Shown here one piece after another: positions 46,883-55,238 of a stretch of 64,000 bases of DNA. Source of the DNA: Planctomyces sp. (GTDB lineage: Bacteria > Planctomycetota > Planctomycetia > Planctomycetales > Planctomycetaceae); NCBI GenBank assembly GCA_016795105.1, contig JAEUIH010000008.1, forward strand, positions 124,001 to 188,000. The letters are read 5' to 3'. The notes under the pieces are model-generated. The model worked only from the letters and a program-made list of their open reading frames with translations, ran no database searches and was not told where the DNA came from. Position 1 is the first letter of the stretch. Each line of letters starts with the position of its first letter. The position numbers were made by a program, and so were the translations under genes.

Positions 46883-48229
46883 ATGTCAATCGCAACTCCT
46901 CCGCCGACCCCAGCATCCCAGCCACCTTCAGAAGGCTCTCGCGAGGCATTGTCAAAACTGCGGATTCGTCGAGAACCCACTCCGAAATCTTCGCCGTTCG
47001 GGAAGCTTCTGAAATATTCGGTTGTCCTCGCAGGCTTGCTGCTTGTTGGGTATGTCGGAATGCTGGTGGCTGTTCGCGAAGGCTGGGTCAATGTCAGTGA
47101 AGTCACAGGCGGTTCACTTCTGACCGTACCCGATTCGCTGCAAAAGAAATCCGAAGTCCAGACAGGCCTCGTCAGCATCGAACGCGGACGTTCTGCGGAT
47201 GCTGTTGTTGTTGGAACGGGATATATCGAATCCCGTCAGCAGGCGCGAATTGGTGCTCGAGCAACCGGACGTATCGAAGCTGTGCACGTGGAAGAAGGCA
47301 GCAAGGTTTCGGCCAACGATATTCTGGCAGTACTCGAACACGCGGACCTCGATGCTGCACTGGCAGCTGCGAATGCGACTCTCGCTCGCACCAAGAGCGA
47401 GCTTCTCGAGCAGGATGTCACAATTGCCCGCTTAAGACGCGAATTTGATCGATCTGAGCGATTGATCAACCTGAAGACCATTACTGACGCAGAATTCGAT
47501 ACCGCAAAATTTGAACTCGATGGTGCCCAGGCACGTATGGAATCCCTGAAAGCTGCCGTGCAACTGGCCGAAGCCCGAGTCCGAGAGTCGGAGCAACTCC
47601 GCGAGAATATGTTTGTCCGTGCCCCGTTTGCCGGGACCGTGATTTCAAAGGACGCTGAACTGGGTGAGTCAATCATGCCGGGTGGGATGGGAGAAGCCTC
47701 CGGTCGCGGCTCGGTTGTGACTATCGCCGATCTAGAACATCTGGAAGTCGACTGTGATGTGAAAGAAGGGCTGATCAGCAGAATCACATCGGATCAACCG
47801 GCCGAAATTGTCGTCGATGCCGTTCCTGACCGTCGCTATCAGGGAAAGGTTCGTAAAGTGATACCGATGGGCGACCGTGCTCGTGCAACCGTGAAGGTGA
47901 AAGTGGAATTCACGGATGCCGACGAAAAGTTGTTTCCCGAAATGAGTTGCACCGTTTACTTTCTCAGTTCGCAGACCAACGATTCAAAATCGGCCGACAA
48001 CGCGTCGCCACGAATGTTCTGTCCGGCAGCGGCAATCATCGAGAAAGACGGTATGGCGAAGGTCTGGGAGGTCAAAGAGGACGGAAAGATTCAACTTAGG
48101 ACAATCACGCCCGGAGATACACGCGACGGTCGAACTGAAATCCTCGATGGCCTTTCCGGTGGAGAAAAGCTGATTCTCAGCCCTTCTCCAGAACTTCGCG
48201 AAGGGCAACTTGTCACAGAACCTCAGTAA
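46883..48229 (+). CDS. HlyD/MacA-type membrane fusion (adaptor) protein
   Basis: 448 residues. A Pro-rich cytoplasmic N-terminus leads to one membrane segment (YSVVLAGLLLVGYVGMLVAV). Then comes the adaptor layout: a lipoyl half-motif (GTGYIESRQQARIGARATG), a coiled-coil hairpin (about 155-240) and the second lipoyl half (VRAPFAGTVISKDAELGES), followed by beta-barrel regions. It should link the ABC transporter encoded downstream to the outer membrane. There is no lipobox. No strong ribosome site was seen before the ATG. Confidence 0.9.
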   Translation: MSIATPPPTPASQPPSEGSREALSKLRIRREPTPKSSPFGKLLKYSVVLAGLLLVGYVGMLVAVREGWVNVSEVTGGSLLTVPDSLQKKSEVQTGLVSIERGRSADAVVVGTGYIESRQQARIGARATGRIEAVHVEEGSKVSANDILAVLEHADLDAALAAANATLARTKSELLEQDVTIARLRREFDRSERLINLKTITDAEFDTAKFELDGAQARMESLKAAVQLAEARVRESEQLRENMFVRAPFAGTVISKDAELGESIMPGGMGEASGRGSVVTIADLEHLEVDCDVKEGLISRITSDQPAEIVVDAVPDRRYQGKVRKVIPMGDRARATVKVKVEFTDADEKLFPEMSCTVYFLSSQTNDSKSADNASPRMFCPAAAIIEKDGMAKVWEVKEDGKIQLRTITPGDTRDGRTEILDGLSGGEKLILSPSPELREGQLVTEPQ

Positions 48230-48322
48230 CCTCCGACGGCCTCAGACAACTCTCTGATTTTTCAGCAATTACAAACCCAACAGAAGTCTCACTCCATACG
48301 GAAGTGTCAGGAAATCAACAGC

Positions 48323-49045
48323 ATGTCTTCGGGACTACCTTCGTCAGACCCCATTGTTGAAGTGATCAATGTCTCCAAGGAATTTCGACGGGATCAGAAT
48401 TCCATTCCAGTTCTCAATAACGTGAACCTGCAGCTCTTCAGAGGCGACTATTTGTCACTGATGGGTCCCTCAGGTTCCGGAAAAACGACTCTCCTGAACC
48501 TACTCGCCGGTCTGGATCGCCCGACTTCGGGAAAAGTACTTGTCTGTGGTGAAGATCTGGGAGTGCTTTCAGAAGGTGCACTGGCTAAGTGGCGATCTCG
48601 GCATGTCGGGTTCATCTTCCAGCTGTACAACCTGATTCCTGTTCTGACGGCCTTTGAAAATGTGGAACTCCCGCTGACTCTGACATCATTGTCGAGGAAG
48701 GAGCGGAAAGAACATGTTACGACGGCTCTGGAGGTTGTTGGGCTCGCAGACCGGATGGACCATTTCCCTCGTCAACTGTCCGGCGGTCAGGAGCAAAGAG
48801 TTGCCATTGCTCGAGCAATCGTCACTGACCCAACGCTGCTCGTCGCCGACGAACCCACAGGGGACCTTGATGCAAAGTCCGCCGGAGAAATTCTCGATCT
48901 GATGCAAAGACTGAACAGTGATTTCCAAAAGACCATTGTCATGGTCACTCACGACCCAAACGCAGCCGCCCGAGCGAAGCGAACAGTTCACCTTGAGAAG
49001 GGTGTTCTGGTCGCAGAGCCGACTTCGGTGAGTCACAGTAAGTGA
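48323..49045 (+). CDS. MacB/LolD-type ABC ATP-binding protein
   Basis: 240 residues. Walker A is [16 protein letters not shown], the signature is [15 protein letters not shown] (QEQ in place of QQQ), Walker B is [12 protein letters not shown], and the switch His is in [14 protein letters not shown]. This subfamily powers FtsX-like permeases that move lipoproteins, peptides or drugs from the membrane or periplasm. It precedes two permease genes and follows the adaptor by 93 bp. Confidence 0.95.
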   Translation: MSSGLPSSDPIVEVINVSKEFRRDQNSIPVLNNVNLQLFRGDYLSLMGPSGSGKTTLLNLLAGLDRPTSGKVLVCGEDLGVLSEGALAKWRSRHVGFIFQLYNLIPVLTAFENVELPLTLTSLSRKERKEHVTTALEVVGLADRMDHFPRQLSGGQEQRVAIARAIVTDPTLLVADEPTGDLDAKSAGEILDLMQRLNSDFQKTIVMVTHDPNAAARAKRTVHLEKGVLVAEPTSVSHSK

Positions 49046-49060
49046 CATAAGGAGATCGTC

Positions 49061-50218
49061 ATGAAAACATTTAAGTACATCTGGCGCAATGTCACGCGCA
49101 ACTGGATCCGCAGCTCTCTGACGATTCTTTCCGTGGGCGTCAGCCTCGGTTTGATGACACTGCTGTATGGCTTTATTGCGTCTCAGGATGAATGGGGCAA
49201 AGAGGCCAAAAAGAACAATCGCATCGTGGTGATGAATGTTCAGGGTTTTTCGGGACAGCTTCCCATCGCATCCGTCGATACCGTCCGAGGTATGCAGGGT
49301 GTTGACGCTGCAGTTCCTTATTCCTGGTATGGTGGTAAATATCAGAACAAGGAAATGCCGTTCGCTCAGTTTGCAACGGACCCCAATGAGGTCTTCAACG
49401 TCTGGCCTGAATTCACGATCAGCGAAGAAGAACTCAAGGCTTTCAAGGAAAATCGTCAGGGCTGCGTGGTCGATAGAAGACTGCTGGCAAAGTGGGGCTG
49501 GAAGGTCGGCGATCGAATCCCCCTTCAGGGCACCTTCTATCCTTTTGACCTCGATCTCCAGATCGTCGGAGCATTCGACTCGCCACAAAATACAGACTCT
49601 ATCTGGTTCAGCTGGTCGTATCTTGATGAAGGCCTCAAACAGAAGAACTTTGCACGAACTGGAAACTCAGGAACAATCTTCGCCAGAGTGGGCTCCGCTG
49701 AAGTCATGCCAGCCGTAATCAAAGCCATCGATGACAGGTTCGAGAGTTCCGATTCCCCAACTCGGTCTCAGACTGAGGCTGCGTTTGCTCAGATGTTCGT
49801 GGACATGCTCGGCAATGTTCGCTCCTACATTCAAAGCATTGCAATTGCTGTTGTCTTCTCTCTGTCATTGGTAACGGCAAACTCCATGGCCATGTCAATG
49901 CGGGAAAGAGTGACTGAGATCGCGGTACTTAAGGCAATTGGATTTTCGAGACTGCGAGTTCTCTCGATGATTCTGGGCGAGTCGATGGTGGTGACGTTCA
50001 TCGGAGCCTGTATCGGCTTCCTCATTGGATGCATGTGGCTTCAGTTGCTCAACAGTGCGATCCCACAATACTTCCCGTTCAAACCCGCTGAAATGATTGG
50101 CCCATGGATGCTAACAACATTCGTCGCCGCCGCCGGGATTGGCCTTGTCAGTGGCCTGATTCCAGCTCTTAAAGCCGCCCAGCTGTCCGTCGTTGATGGA
50201 CTCAGACGTATTGGCTAG
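49061..50218 (+). CDS. FtsX-type ABC permease
   Basis: 385 residues. One N-terminal membrane segment (SSLTILSVGVSLGLMTLLYGF), a periplasmic MacB-like domain (about 45-250), then three C-terminal helices with the FtsX block SMSMRER-like MAMSMRERVTEIAVLKAIGFS. AAGGAG lies six bases before the ATG, 15 bp after the ATPase gene. It works with that ATPase; with the second permease it would form a heterodimer. Confidence 0.93.
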   Translation: MKTFKYIWRNVTRNWIRSSLTILSVGVSLGLMTLLYGFIASQDEWGKEAKKNNRIVVMNVQGFSGQLPIASVDTVRGMQGVDAAVPYSWYGGKYQNKEMPFAQFATDPNEVFNVWPEFTISEEELKAFKENRQGCVVDRRLLAKWGWKVGDRIPLQGTFYPFDLDLQIVGAFDSPQNTDSIWFSWSYLDEGLKQKNFARTGNSGTIFARVGSAEVMPAVIKAIDDRFESSDSPTRSQTEAAFAQMFVDMLGNVRSYIQSIAIAVVFSLSLVTANSMAMSMRERVTEIAVLKAIGFSRLRVLSMILGESMVVTFIGACIGFLIGCMWLQLLNSAIPQYFPFKPAEMIGPWMLTTFVAAAGIGLVSGLIPALKAAQLSVVDGLRRIG

Positions 50219-50260
50219 GTCTTCATTTGAACGAATGTACCTTTCGAGAAAGATCGCTCG

Positions 50261-51424
50261 ATGATTCCTGTTCGCTACAATGTTCGTAATCTGAGAGTCC
50301 GCTGGATGACAACGCTGATGACGGTCATCGGAACGGCTCTCGTCGTCGCGGCATCTGTACTCACCTTAAGTCTTATCGCCGGAATTGACCACGCCCTGCG
50401 AATCAGCGGGCATGAGTTGGACCTCATTGCTCTGAGAAAAGGCTCCACTGACGAAATCTCAAGTGGACTTGAACAGAAAGTCGCAAGAGAAGTCTCCAGC
50501 CTGCCTGGTATCGCGCGAGACGCTGCCGGACAACCCCTGTGCTCGGTTGAATTCGTGACGATCCTGACAAAACCGCGACGAAATAATCAAGGTACCACCA
50601 ACATCATCGTTCGCGGACTTGAACCCGTCGGCAGAAGTCTCAGACCGGACTTTAAGATTACTGAAGGTCGAGATCTGAATCCCGGTCTGAACGAAGCCAT
50701 CACCAGTCGACAAATGGCAGAGCGGTTCGAGAATCTGCGACTCGGAGAGAAACTCGAAATCAACAAGCGCGACTTCACGGTCGTGGGTTACTTCGAGGCA
50801 TCCGGAAGTTCGGCCGAGTCAGAAGTCTGGACAGATCTCAAAGATGTTACACTCGCTCGAGCAACACCAGAAGTTGCTACGACTGTAAATTTGCGAGCAC
50901 AGGATATGGATGCTCGAAAGACGCTGATCGATGCTCTAGAGAACGACAAGAGATTTCTGATGTCTGCGGTGACTGAGATCGATTACTTTAAGGAACAACT
51001 TTCCGCCTCATACGCACTTTGGGTGATCGGGATCATCATCGCTTCGTTCTTGATCGTGGGCGCATCGTTTGCCGCATCAAACACAATGTTTGCCGCCGTA
51101 GCCAGTCGAAGTCGAGAAATCGGTACGCTGCGTGCACTCGGATTTGATCGACGAGCAATCCTGATTTCATTCCTCCTCGAATCTGTCATCCTCTGCTCGC
51201 TCGGCGGTGTCCTCGGCTGCATCTGCGTTCTGCCGTTCAGTGGGTTCTCAACAGGTACCGCCAACTGGCAACAGTTCAGCGAAATCACTTTCTCAGCACG
51301 ACTGTCCCCCCTGGTCCTTAGTGCCGGAATCCTCCTGGCCGTCGGGATGGGACTCTTCGGTGGCCTGCTCCCGGCCATTCGCGCCGTCGGAATGAACATC
51401 ATCACCGCCCTCCGCGAACGCTGA
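50261..51424 (+). CDS. FtsX-type ABC permease, second copy
   Basis: 387 residues with the same architecture: an N-terminal helix (TLMTVIGTALVVAASVLTLSL), a periplasmic domain and three C-terminal helices with ASRSREIGTLRALGFDRRAI. It lies 42 bp after the first permease and is clearly related but diverged. Together with the adaptor and ATPase it completes a four-gene export system. A palindromic repeat starts just after its stop. Confidence 0.92.
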   Translation: MIPVRYNVRNLRVRWMTTLMTVIGTALVVAASVLTLSLIAGIDHALRISGHELDLIALRKGSTDEISSGLEQKVAREVSSLPGIARDAAGQPLCSVEFVTILTKPRRNNQGTTNIIVRGLEPVGRSLRPDFKITEGRDLNPGLNEAITSRQMAERFENLRLGEKLEINKRDFTVVGYFEASGSSAESEVWTDLKDVTLARATPEVATTVNLRAQDMDARKTLIDALENDKRFLMSAVTEIDYFKEQLSASYALWVIGIIIASFLIVGASFAASNTMFAAVASRSREIGTLRALGFDRRAILISFLLESVILCSLGGVLGCICVLPFSGFSTGTANWQQFSEITFSARLSPLVLSAGILLAVGMGLFGGLLPAIRAVGMNIITALRER

Positions 51425-51429
51425 TAAAA

Positions 51430-51507
51430 AGTAGCAGGCATTCTCCGAATGCCGTCCGCAAACGCAGCCACCGCGGCGCGGACGGCACATGGAATGTGCC
51501 TGCTACT
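51430..51507. repeat. Full palindromic AGTAGCAGGCA element, likely two-way terminator
   Basis: The arms 51430-51459 and 51478-51507 pair over AGTAGCAGGCA (11 bp) and TGCCGTCCGC (10 bp) with an unpaired stretch between. It fills the space between the convergent permease and agmatine deiminase genes. Read on the minus strand, the stop TAA of the deiminase (51510-51508) abuts it. Confidence 0.8.
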
Positions 51508-52560
51508 TTAGAACAGCGGTTGTTGCTGAGTCATACAGTGGTACGCGCCGAGGCCCCAGACGAGGTCAATGGCGTCGACTCCGACGATTTTCCGGCCAGG
51601 ATGGTACTGCGCAATCAACTGCATTGCCTTGTCATCCGCCGGGTCACCAAATGTTGGAACGATCACACCCCCATTTGTCAGATAGTAGTTGCAGTAGCAG
51701 GCAGGCATTCGGTGCTCCCCTTGATATTTGGGGGAAGGCATTCTGAGCGGAATCGGTAACAGAGTCTCTCCCTGGGCATTTACGCCGGCCGCCACTGCAT
51801 CAAAGTTCTGCCGTAACTCAGCCGCCTCTGGCGCATCGTCGCTCCAGGGCGCTGCTACGAGCACATGCCGAGTATCCGCAAACCGAGCAACCTGGTCGAT
51901 ATGGCCATCCGTGTCGTCCCCAATGATGCCGTGCCCCGGCACCCAGACGACATTATCACAACGAAGATACTCCCGCAGAATGTCTTCCATCTTCTGCCGA
52001 GTCATCCCGGCATTACGATTCGGATTCAGCAGACAGTTGTCTGTCGTCAGAATCGTTCCCGCTCCGTTACCCTCAATCGCTCCGCCTTCAAGAATCAGAT
52101 CAGGCTTAATTGATGATATGCCAAGCCGACTTGCGATACGTTCTGCAACCAGCGCATCGTTGTCCCATGGAGGATATTTGCCGCCCCAGGCGTTGTAGTT
52201 CCAGTCCACAATAACAGCCTGACCAGATGCCGAAGTCCCCGGACGCCCCGTCAGAAAAATCGGACCGTAATCCCTCGCCCACGAATCGTTGATCGGAATA
52301 TCAACCAGCTCAACAGGAAACACGGCTCCCGCAGCTTCACACGCAGCATCCAGCAATGGCTTCGCAGATTCTGCAACACCCTCGCCGCCAGCAAGTACAC
52401 TGACTGGCTCGAACTTCGCAATCGCAGCCACGAACTTCGCATACGCGGGAGGAATCCGTTCAAAAATCCCAGGCCACGTCGCTTCACTGACCGGCCATCC
52501 TACCCACGTTCGGCTATGGGCCTCCCATTCCGCAGGCCACCGATAACATTCAAGATTCAA
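51508..52560 (-). CDS. aguA: Agmatine deiminase
   Basis: About 350 residues, peptidyl-arginine deiminase fold. Motifs are PAEWEAHSRTWVGWP, NDSWARDYGP, ILEGGAIEGNGAGT, GDDTDGHIDQVARF and the catalytic Cys in GLGAYHCMTQQQP. It hydrolyses agmatine to N-carbamoylputrescine. TTG at 52560 is favoured as start since AAAGGG lies eight bases before it and it gives the usual short N-terminus; GTG at 52593 is the alternative. The next enzyme of the pathway is encoded upstream. Confidence 0.9.
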   Translation of the reverse strand: MNLECYRWPAEWEAHSRTWVGWPVSEATWPGIFERIPPAYAKFVAAIAKFEPVSVLAGGEGVAESAKPLLDAACEAAGAVFPVELVDIPINDSWARDYGPIFLTGRPGTSASGQAVIVDWNYNAWGGKYPPWDNDALVAERIASRLGISSIKPDLILEGGAIEGNGAGTILTTDNCLLNPNRNAGMTRQKMEDILREYLRCDNVVWVPGHGIIGDDTDGHIDQVARFADTRHVLVAAPWSDDAPEAAELRQNFDAVAAGVNAQGETLLPIPLRMPSPKYQGEHRMPACYCNYYLTNGGVIVPTFGDPADDKAMQLIAQYHPGRKIVGVDAIDLVWGLGAYHCMTQQQPLF

Positions 52561-52663
52561 GTCCGTAGCCCTTTTGCATTTGCTCAGCAACACATAGCAG
52601 TTTGCTCAGCATCAAAGTGTCTGAATCAGAACCGCACGAAAACAGCGTTTACACAAATTCACA

Positions 52664-53536
52664 CTAGCGTTCACACCAGCGTTTCTGCAGATCCCCAAAG
52701 GCATCAATCCGACGATCTCGAAAGAATGGCCAGTGCGTTCGAGCGGTGTTGATGAGCGACAGGTCGCAAGTCTGAACCATCACGTCTTCCTGCTCATGCG
52801 GAGCCTGAGCAAGAACGTTTCCGTAAGGATCAGCCATGAACGATCCTCCCCAGAACTGAATCTCACCTTCCCGACCAACTCGATTCGGTGCACCTACAAA
52901 CAGTCCATTTGCAATCGCGTGACTGCGAATCATCGTTTGCCACGCGGAATATTGGCTGGCGCCGTAGATTTCTCGCTCTCCAGGTATCCAGCCGATTGCC
53001 GTCGGATAGAACAACAACTCCGCACCCTGCATGGCCGTCAGCCGAGCCGCTTCCGGGTACCATTGATCCCAGCAAATGCACACACCCACTTTGGCATACT
53101 TTGTTTGAAACGCCAGAAACCCAAGGTCCCCAGGGGTGAAGTAGAATTTTTCATAGTACAACGGATCGTCGGGAATATGCATTTTCCGGTAAAGGCCCGC
53201 CGTTGATCCATCGGCATCCAGCACAACCGCGGAATTGTGATACAGCCCGGGCGCTCGGCGTTCAAAGATCGGCACAACCAGCACGACCCCAAGCTCGGCT
53301 GCAATCTTTGACAACGCTGCCGTCGTGGGTCCTGAAATTGGCTCTGCCAGCTCAAAGTTGGAGTGGTCTTCGGTCTGGCATGGGTACAGAGTATTAAAGA
53401 CTTCCTGAAGGCAAATCACCTGCGCTCCCGCAGCAGCTGTCTCCCGGATTTTGCCAATCGTACGCTCCAGATTCGCTGCCGGGTCGGCCACGCAACTCAT
53501 CTGGATCAGGCCCACTCGCACATTCGACTTCGTCAT
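52664..53536 (-). CDS. aguB: N-carbamoylputrescine amidase
   Basis: 290-residue carbon-nitrogen hydrolase. The catalytic triad is visible as Glu in VICLQEVFNT, Lys in YRKMHIPDDPLYYEKFYFTPG and Cys in GVCICWDQWYPEAAR. The DDPLYYEKFYF block is typical of the plant and bacterial AguB branch. It turns N-carbamoylputrescine into putrescine, CO2 and ammonia. It is transcribed ahead of the deiminase gene, so both make putrescine from agmatine. Confidence 0.95.
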   Translation of the reverse strand: MTKSNVRVGLIQMSCVADPAANLERTIGKIRETAAAGAQVICLQEVFNTLYPCQTEDHSNFELAEPISGPTTAALSKIAAELGVVLVVPIFERRAPGLYHNSAVVLDADGSTAGLYRKMHIPDDPLYYEKFYFTPGDLGFLAFQTKYAKVGVCICWDQWYPEAARLTAMQGAELLFYPTAIGWIPGEREIYGASQYSAWQTMIRSHAIANGLFVGAPNRVGREGEIQFWGGSFMADPYGNVLAQAPHEQEDVMVQTCDLSLINTARTHWPFFRDRRIDAFGDLQKRWCER

Positions 53537-53630
53537 TGATCCAACACCTGCTCAAGTCTCAATCAACAAACAGAACTTCAAAAGGCCCGCAATTGTAATG
53601 CCCCCCTCCTCTCATCTCCAGTCACCAAAT

Positions 53631-53808
53631 GTAGGATGGGCATTCCTGCCCGTCACCAAATGTAGGATGGGCATTCCTGCCCGTCGCGAACCCTGCCGCG
53701 TTGCTGTGATGGCTCGGGCAGGAATGCCCAAGCTACATTCTACAGCGGCTCGGGCAGGAATGCCCAAGCTACATTTTACAGCGGCTCGGGCAGGAATGCC
53801 CAAGCTAC
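53631..53808. repeat. Cluster of five GGGCATTCCTGCCC-family repeats
   Basis: Two direct copies at 53631-53654 and 53662-53685 (31-bp period) are followed by three inverted, variant copies at 53711-53736, 53747-53772 and 53783-53808 (exact 36-bp period). The latter carry GGCTCGGGCAGGAATGCCC and end AAGCTAC. The last copy contains the TAG stop of the DUF1501 gene (53805-53807, minus strand). It lies between that gene and the amidase promoter region. Confidence 0.9.
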
Positions 53809-55235
53809 GACTGGGCGGCGAGACGCTGAAAGAACTGGCCTTCGTTGATCGTCGGGCGTTCGGGACGTCCTTTGTATTGCCACGTCAGCTGCATGTTGTC
53901 GATTCCAAGCAGATGCAGGATCGATGCATGAAGATCATGAACATGGAGCCGGTCTTCTACGGCTCGCAGTCCAAGTTCGTCGGTCGCGCCAATTGTCTGT
54001 CCGCCCTGAACACCACCTCCTGCCATCCACATTGTGAAACCAGTCGGATTGTGGTCTCGACCATTTCCCTTTTCGGACATTGGAGTTCGACCAAATTCTC
54101 CGCCCCACACAACCAGCGTTTCGTCCAGCAGACCTCTCTGCTTCAGATCACGTAACAGGCCTGCGATCGGCAGGTCAACTGCCTTGCACAGGCCTGAATG
54201 ATTGGCCTCAATTCCTGAGTGAGCATCCCATTTGCTTCCGGCACCATGGTAAAGCTGCACAAACCGAACTCCGCGTTCCACCATCCGGCGCGCCATCAGA
54301 CACATTCGACCAAAGGTCTCTGTTTCCTTTTGATCAATCCCGTAGAGGCTGTTGACGAGTGCTGATTCCTGAGACAGGTCAATCAACTCGGGAGCCTCAG
54401 CCTGCATTCGAAACGCCAACTCGTACGCCGCAATTCGTGCTTCCAGTTCTGTCTGCTCCGAATGTTCACCAGCAAAATCACGATTAATCCGATTCAGATA
54501 GTCGAGTTTACCGGACTGTCGCGATGCTCCGACACCTTCCGGATTATTCAGGTTTGGCACGGGCTGACTGCCTTCCTGCAGACGAACACCCTGATAAACA
54601 GCCGGCATGAAACCGGCTCCCCAGTTGCGAGGTCCGTTCACAACAGACGACCGATTGTCCTGCATCACCACAAACGCCGGCAGGTCCTGATTCTCTGTGC
54701 CCAGCCCATAGCTCACCCAGCTCCCCAGCGATGGACGTCCTCCAAGAATCGAACAGGTATTCATCTGACAGACGCCTGCTGAGTGATTGATTCCTTCGCC
54801 CCAGCAGGAACGTATTACTGCCATGTCATCGACGTATTGAGCAGTGTGAGGCAGCCAGTCAGAGACCCATGTTCCGCTATCTCCATACTGCCGCCAGCGG
54901 CGTCTCGATGCCAGCAATGGAGATCGAAGCTCCCCCATCGCCGTAATCACTTCTCCAAAACTCGCCGGCAGTGTCTGGCCCGCCAGAGTATTCAGCAATG
55001 GCTTTGGATCAAATGTATCGAGATGACTCGGCCCTCCCTCCATGAACAGAAAGATCACGCTCTTTGCCGTCGCAGGAAAGTGAGGACCGGCAAGCGGTAT
55101 CGCGATCGATGAATCTGCGGCAACTGTGATCTTCTGATCCGAAAGCAAACCTGCAAGAGCAAGGGCACCAAAACCTGCTCCGCTCTGTGTCAGGAACTCT
55201 CGGCGACTCCTCGGGATTTGAATGTGCTGTCGCAT
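53805..55235 (-). CDS. DUF1501 protein, Tat-exported
   Basis: 476 residues. A twin-arginine signal (SRREFLTQSGAGFGALALAGLL) is followed by the DUF1501 blocks KSVIFLFMEGGPSHLDTFDPKP, SCWGEGINHSAG, GVRFVQLYHGAGSKWDAH, TLVVWGGEFGRTPMSE and GRDHNPTGFTMWMAGGGVQGG, with likely metal-binding Asp and His. DUF1501 is related to alkaline phosphatase and sulfatase folds; its substrate is unknown. In planctomycetes it is almost always next to a PSD1 protein, as here (3-bp gap). Confidence 0.93.
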   Translation of the reverse strand: MRQHIQIPRSRREFLTQSGAGFGALALAGLLSDQKITVAADSSIAIPLAGPHFPATAKSVIFLFMEGGPSHLDTFDPKPLLNTLAGQTLPASFGEVITAMGELRSPLLASRRRWRQYGDSGTWVSDWLPHTAQYVDDMAVIRSCWGEGINHSAGVCQMNTCSILGGRPSLGSWVSYGLGTENQDLPAFVVMQDNRSSVVNGPRNWGAGFMPAVYQGVRLQEGSQPVPNLNNPEGVGASRQSGKLDYLNRINRDFAGEHSEQTELEARIAAYELAFRMQAEAPELIDLSQESALVNSLYGIDQKETETFGRMCLMARRMVERGVRFVQLYHGAGSKWDAHSGIEANHSGLCKAVDLPIAGLLRDLKQRGLLDETLVVWGGEFGRTPMSEKGNGRDHNPTGFTMWMAGGGVQGGQTIGATDELGLRAVEDRLHVHDLHASILHLLGIDNMQLTWQYKGRPERPTINEGQFFQRLAAQS

Positions 55236-55238
55236 GGG

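Noticed and set aside
53631-53808. Possible CRISPR array
   Set aside because: The repeat unit is itself a palindrome with no unique 30-40 bp spacers; copies differ in orientation and no cas gene is near.
53451-54155. Plus-strand open frame of 234 codons across the repeat cluster
   Set aside because: It mostly translates the repeats (recurring RAGMPKL units) and lies antisense to the start of the amidase gene and the end of the DUF1501 gene.
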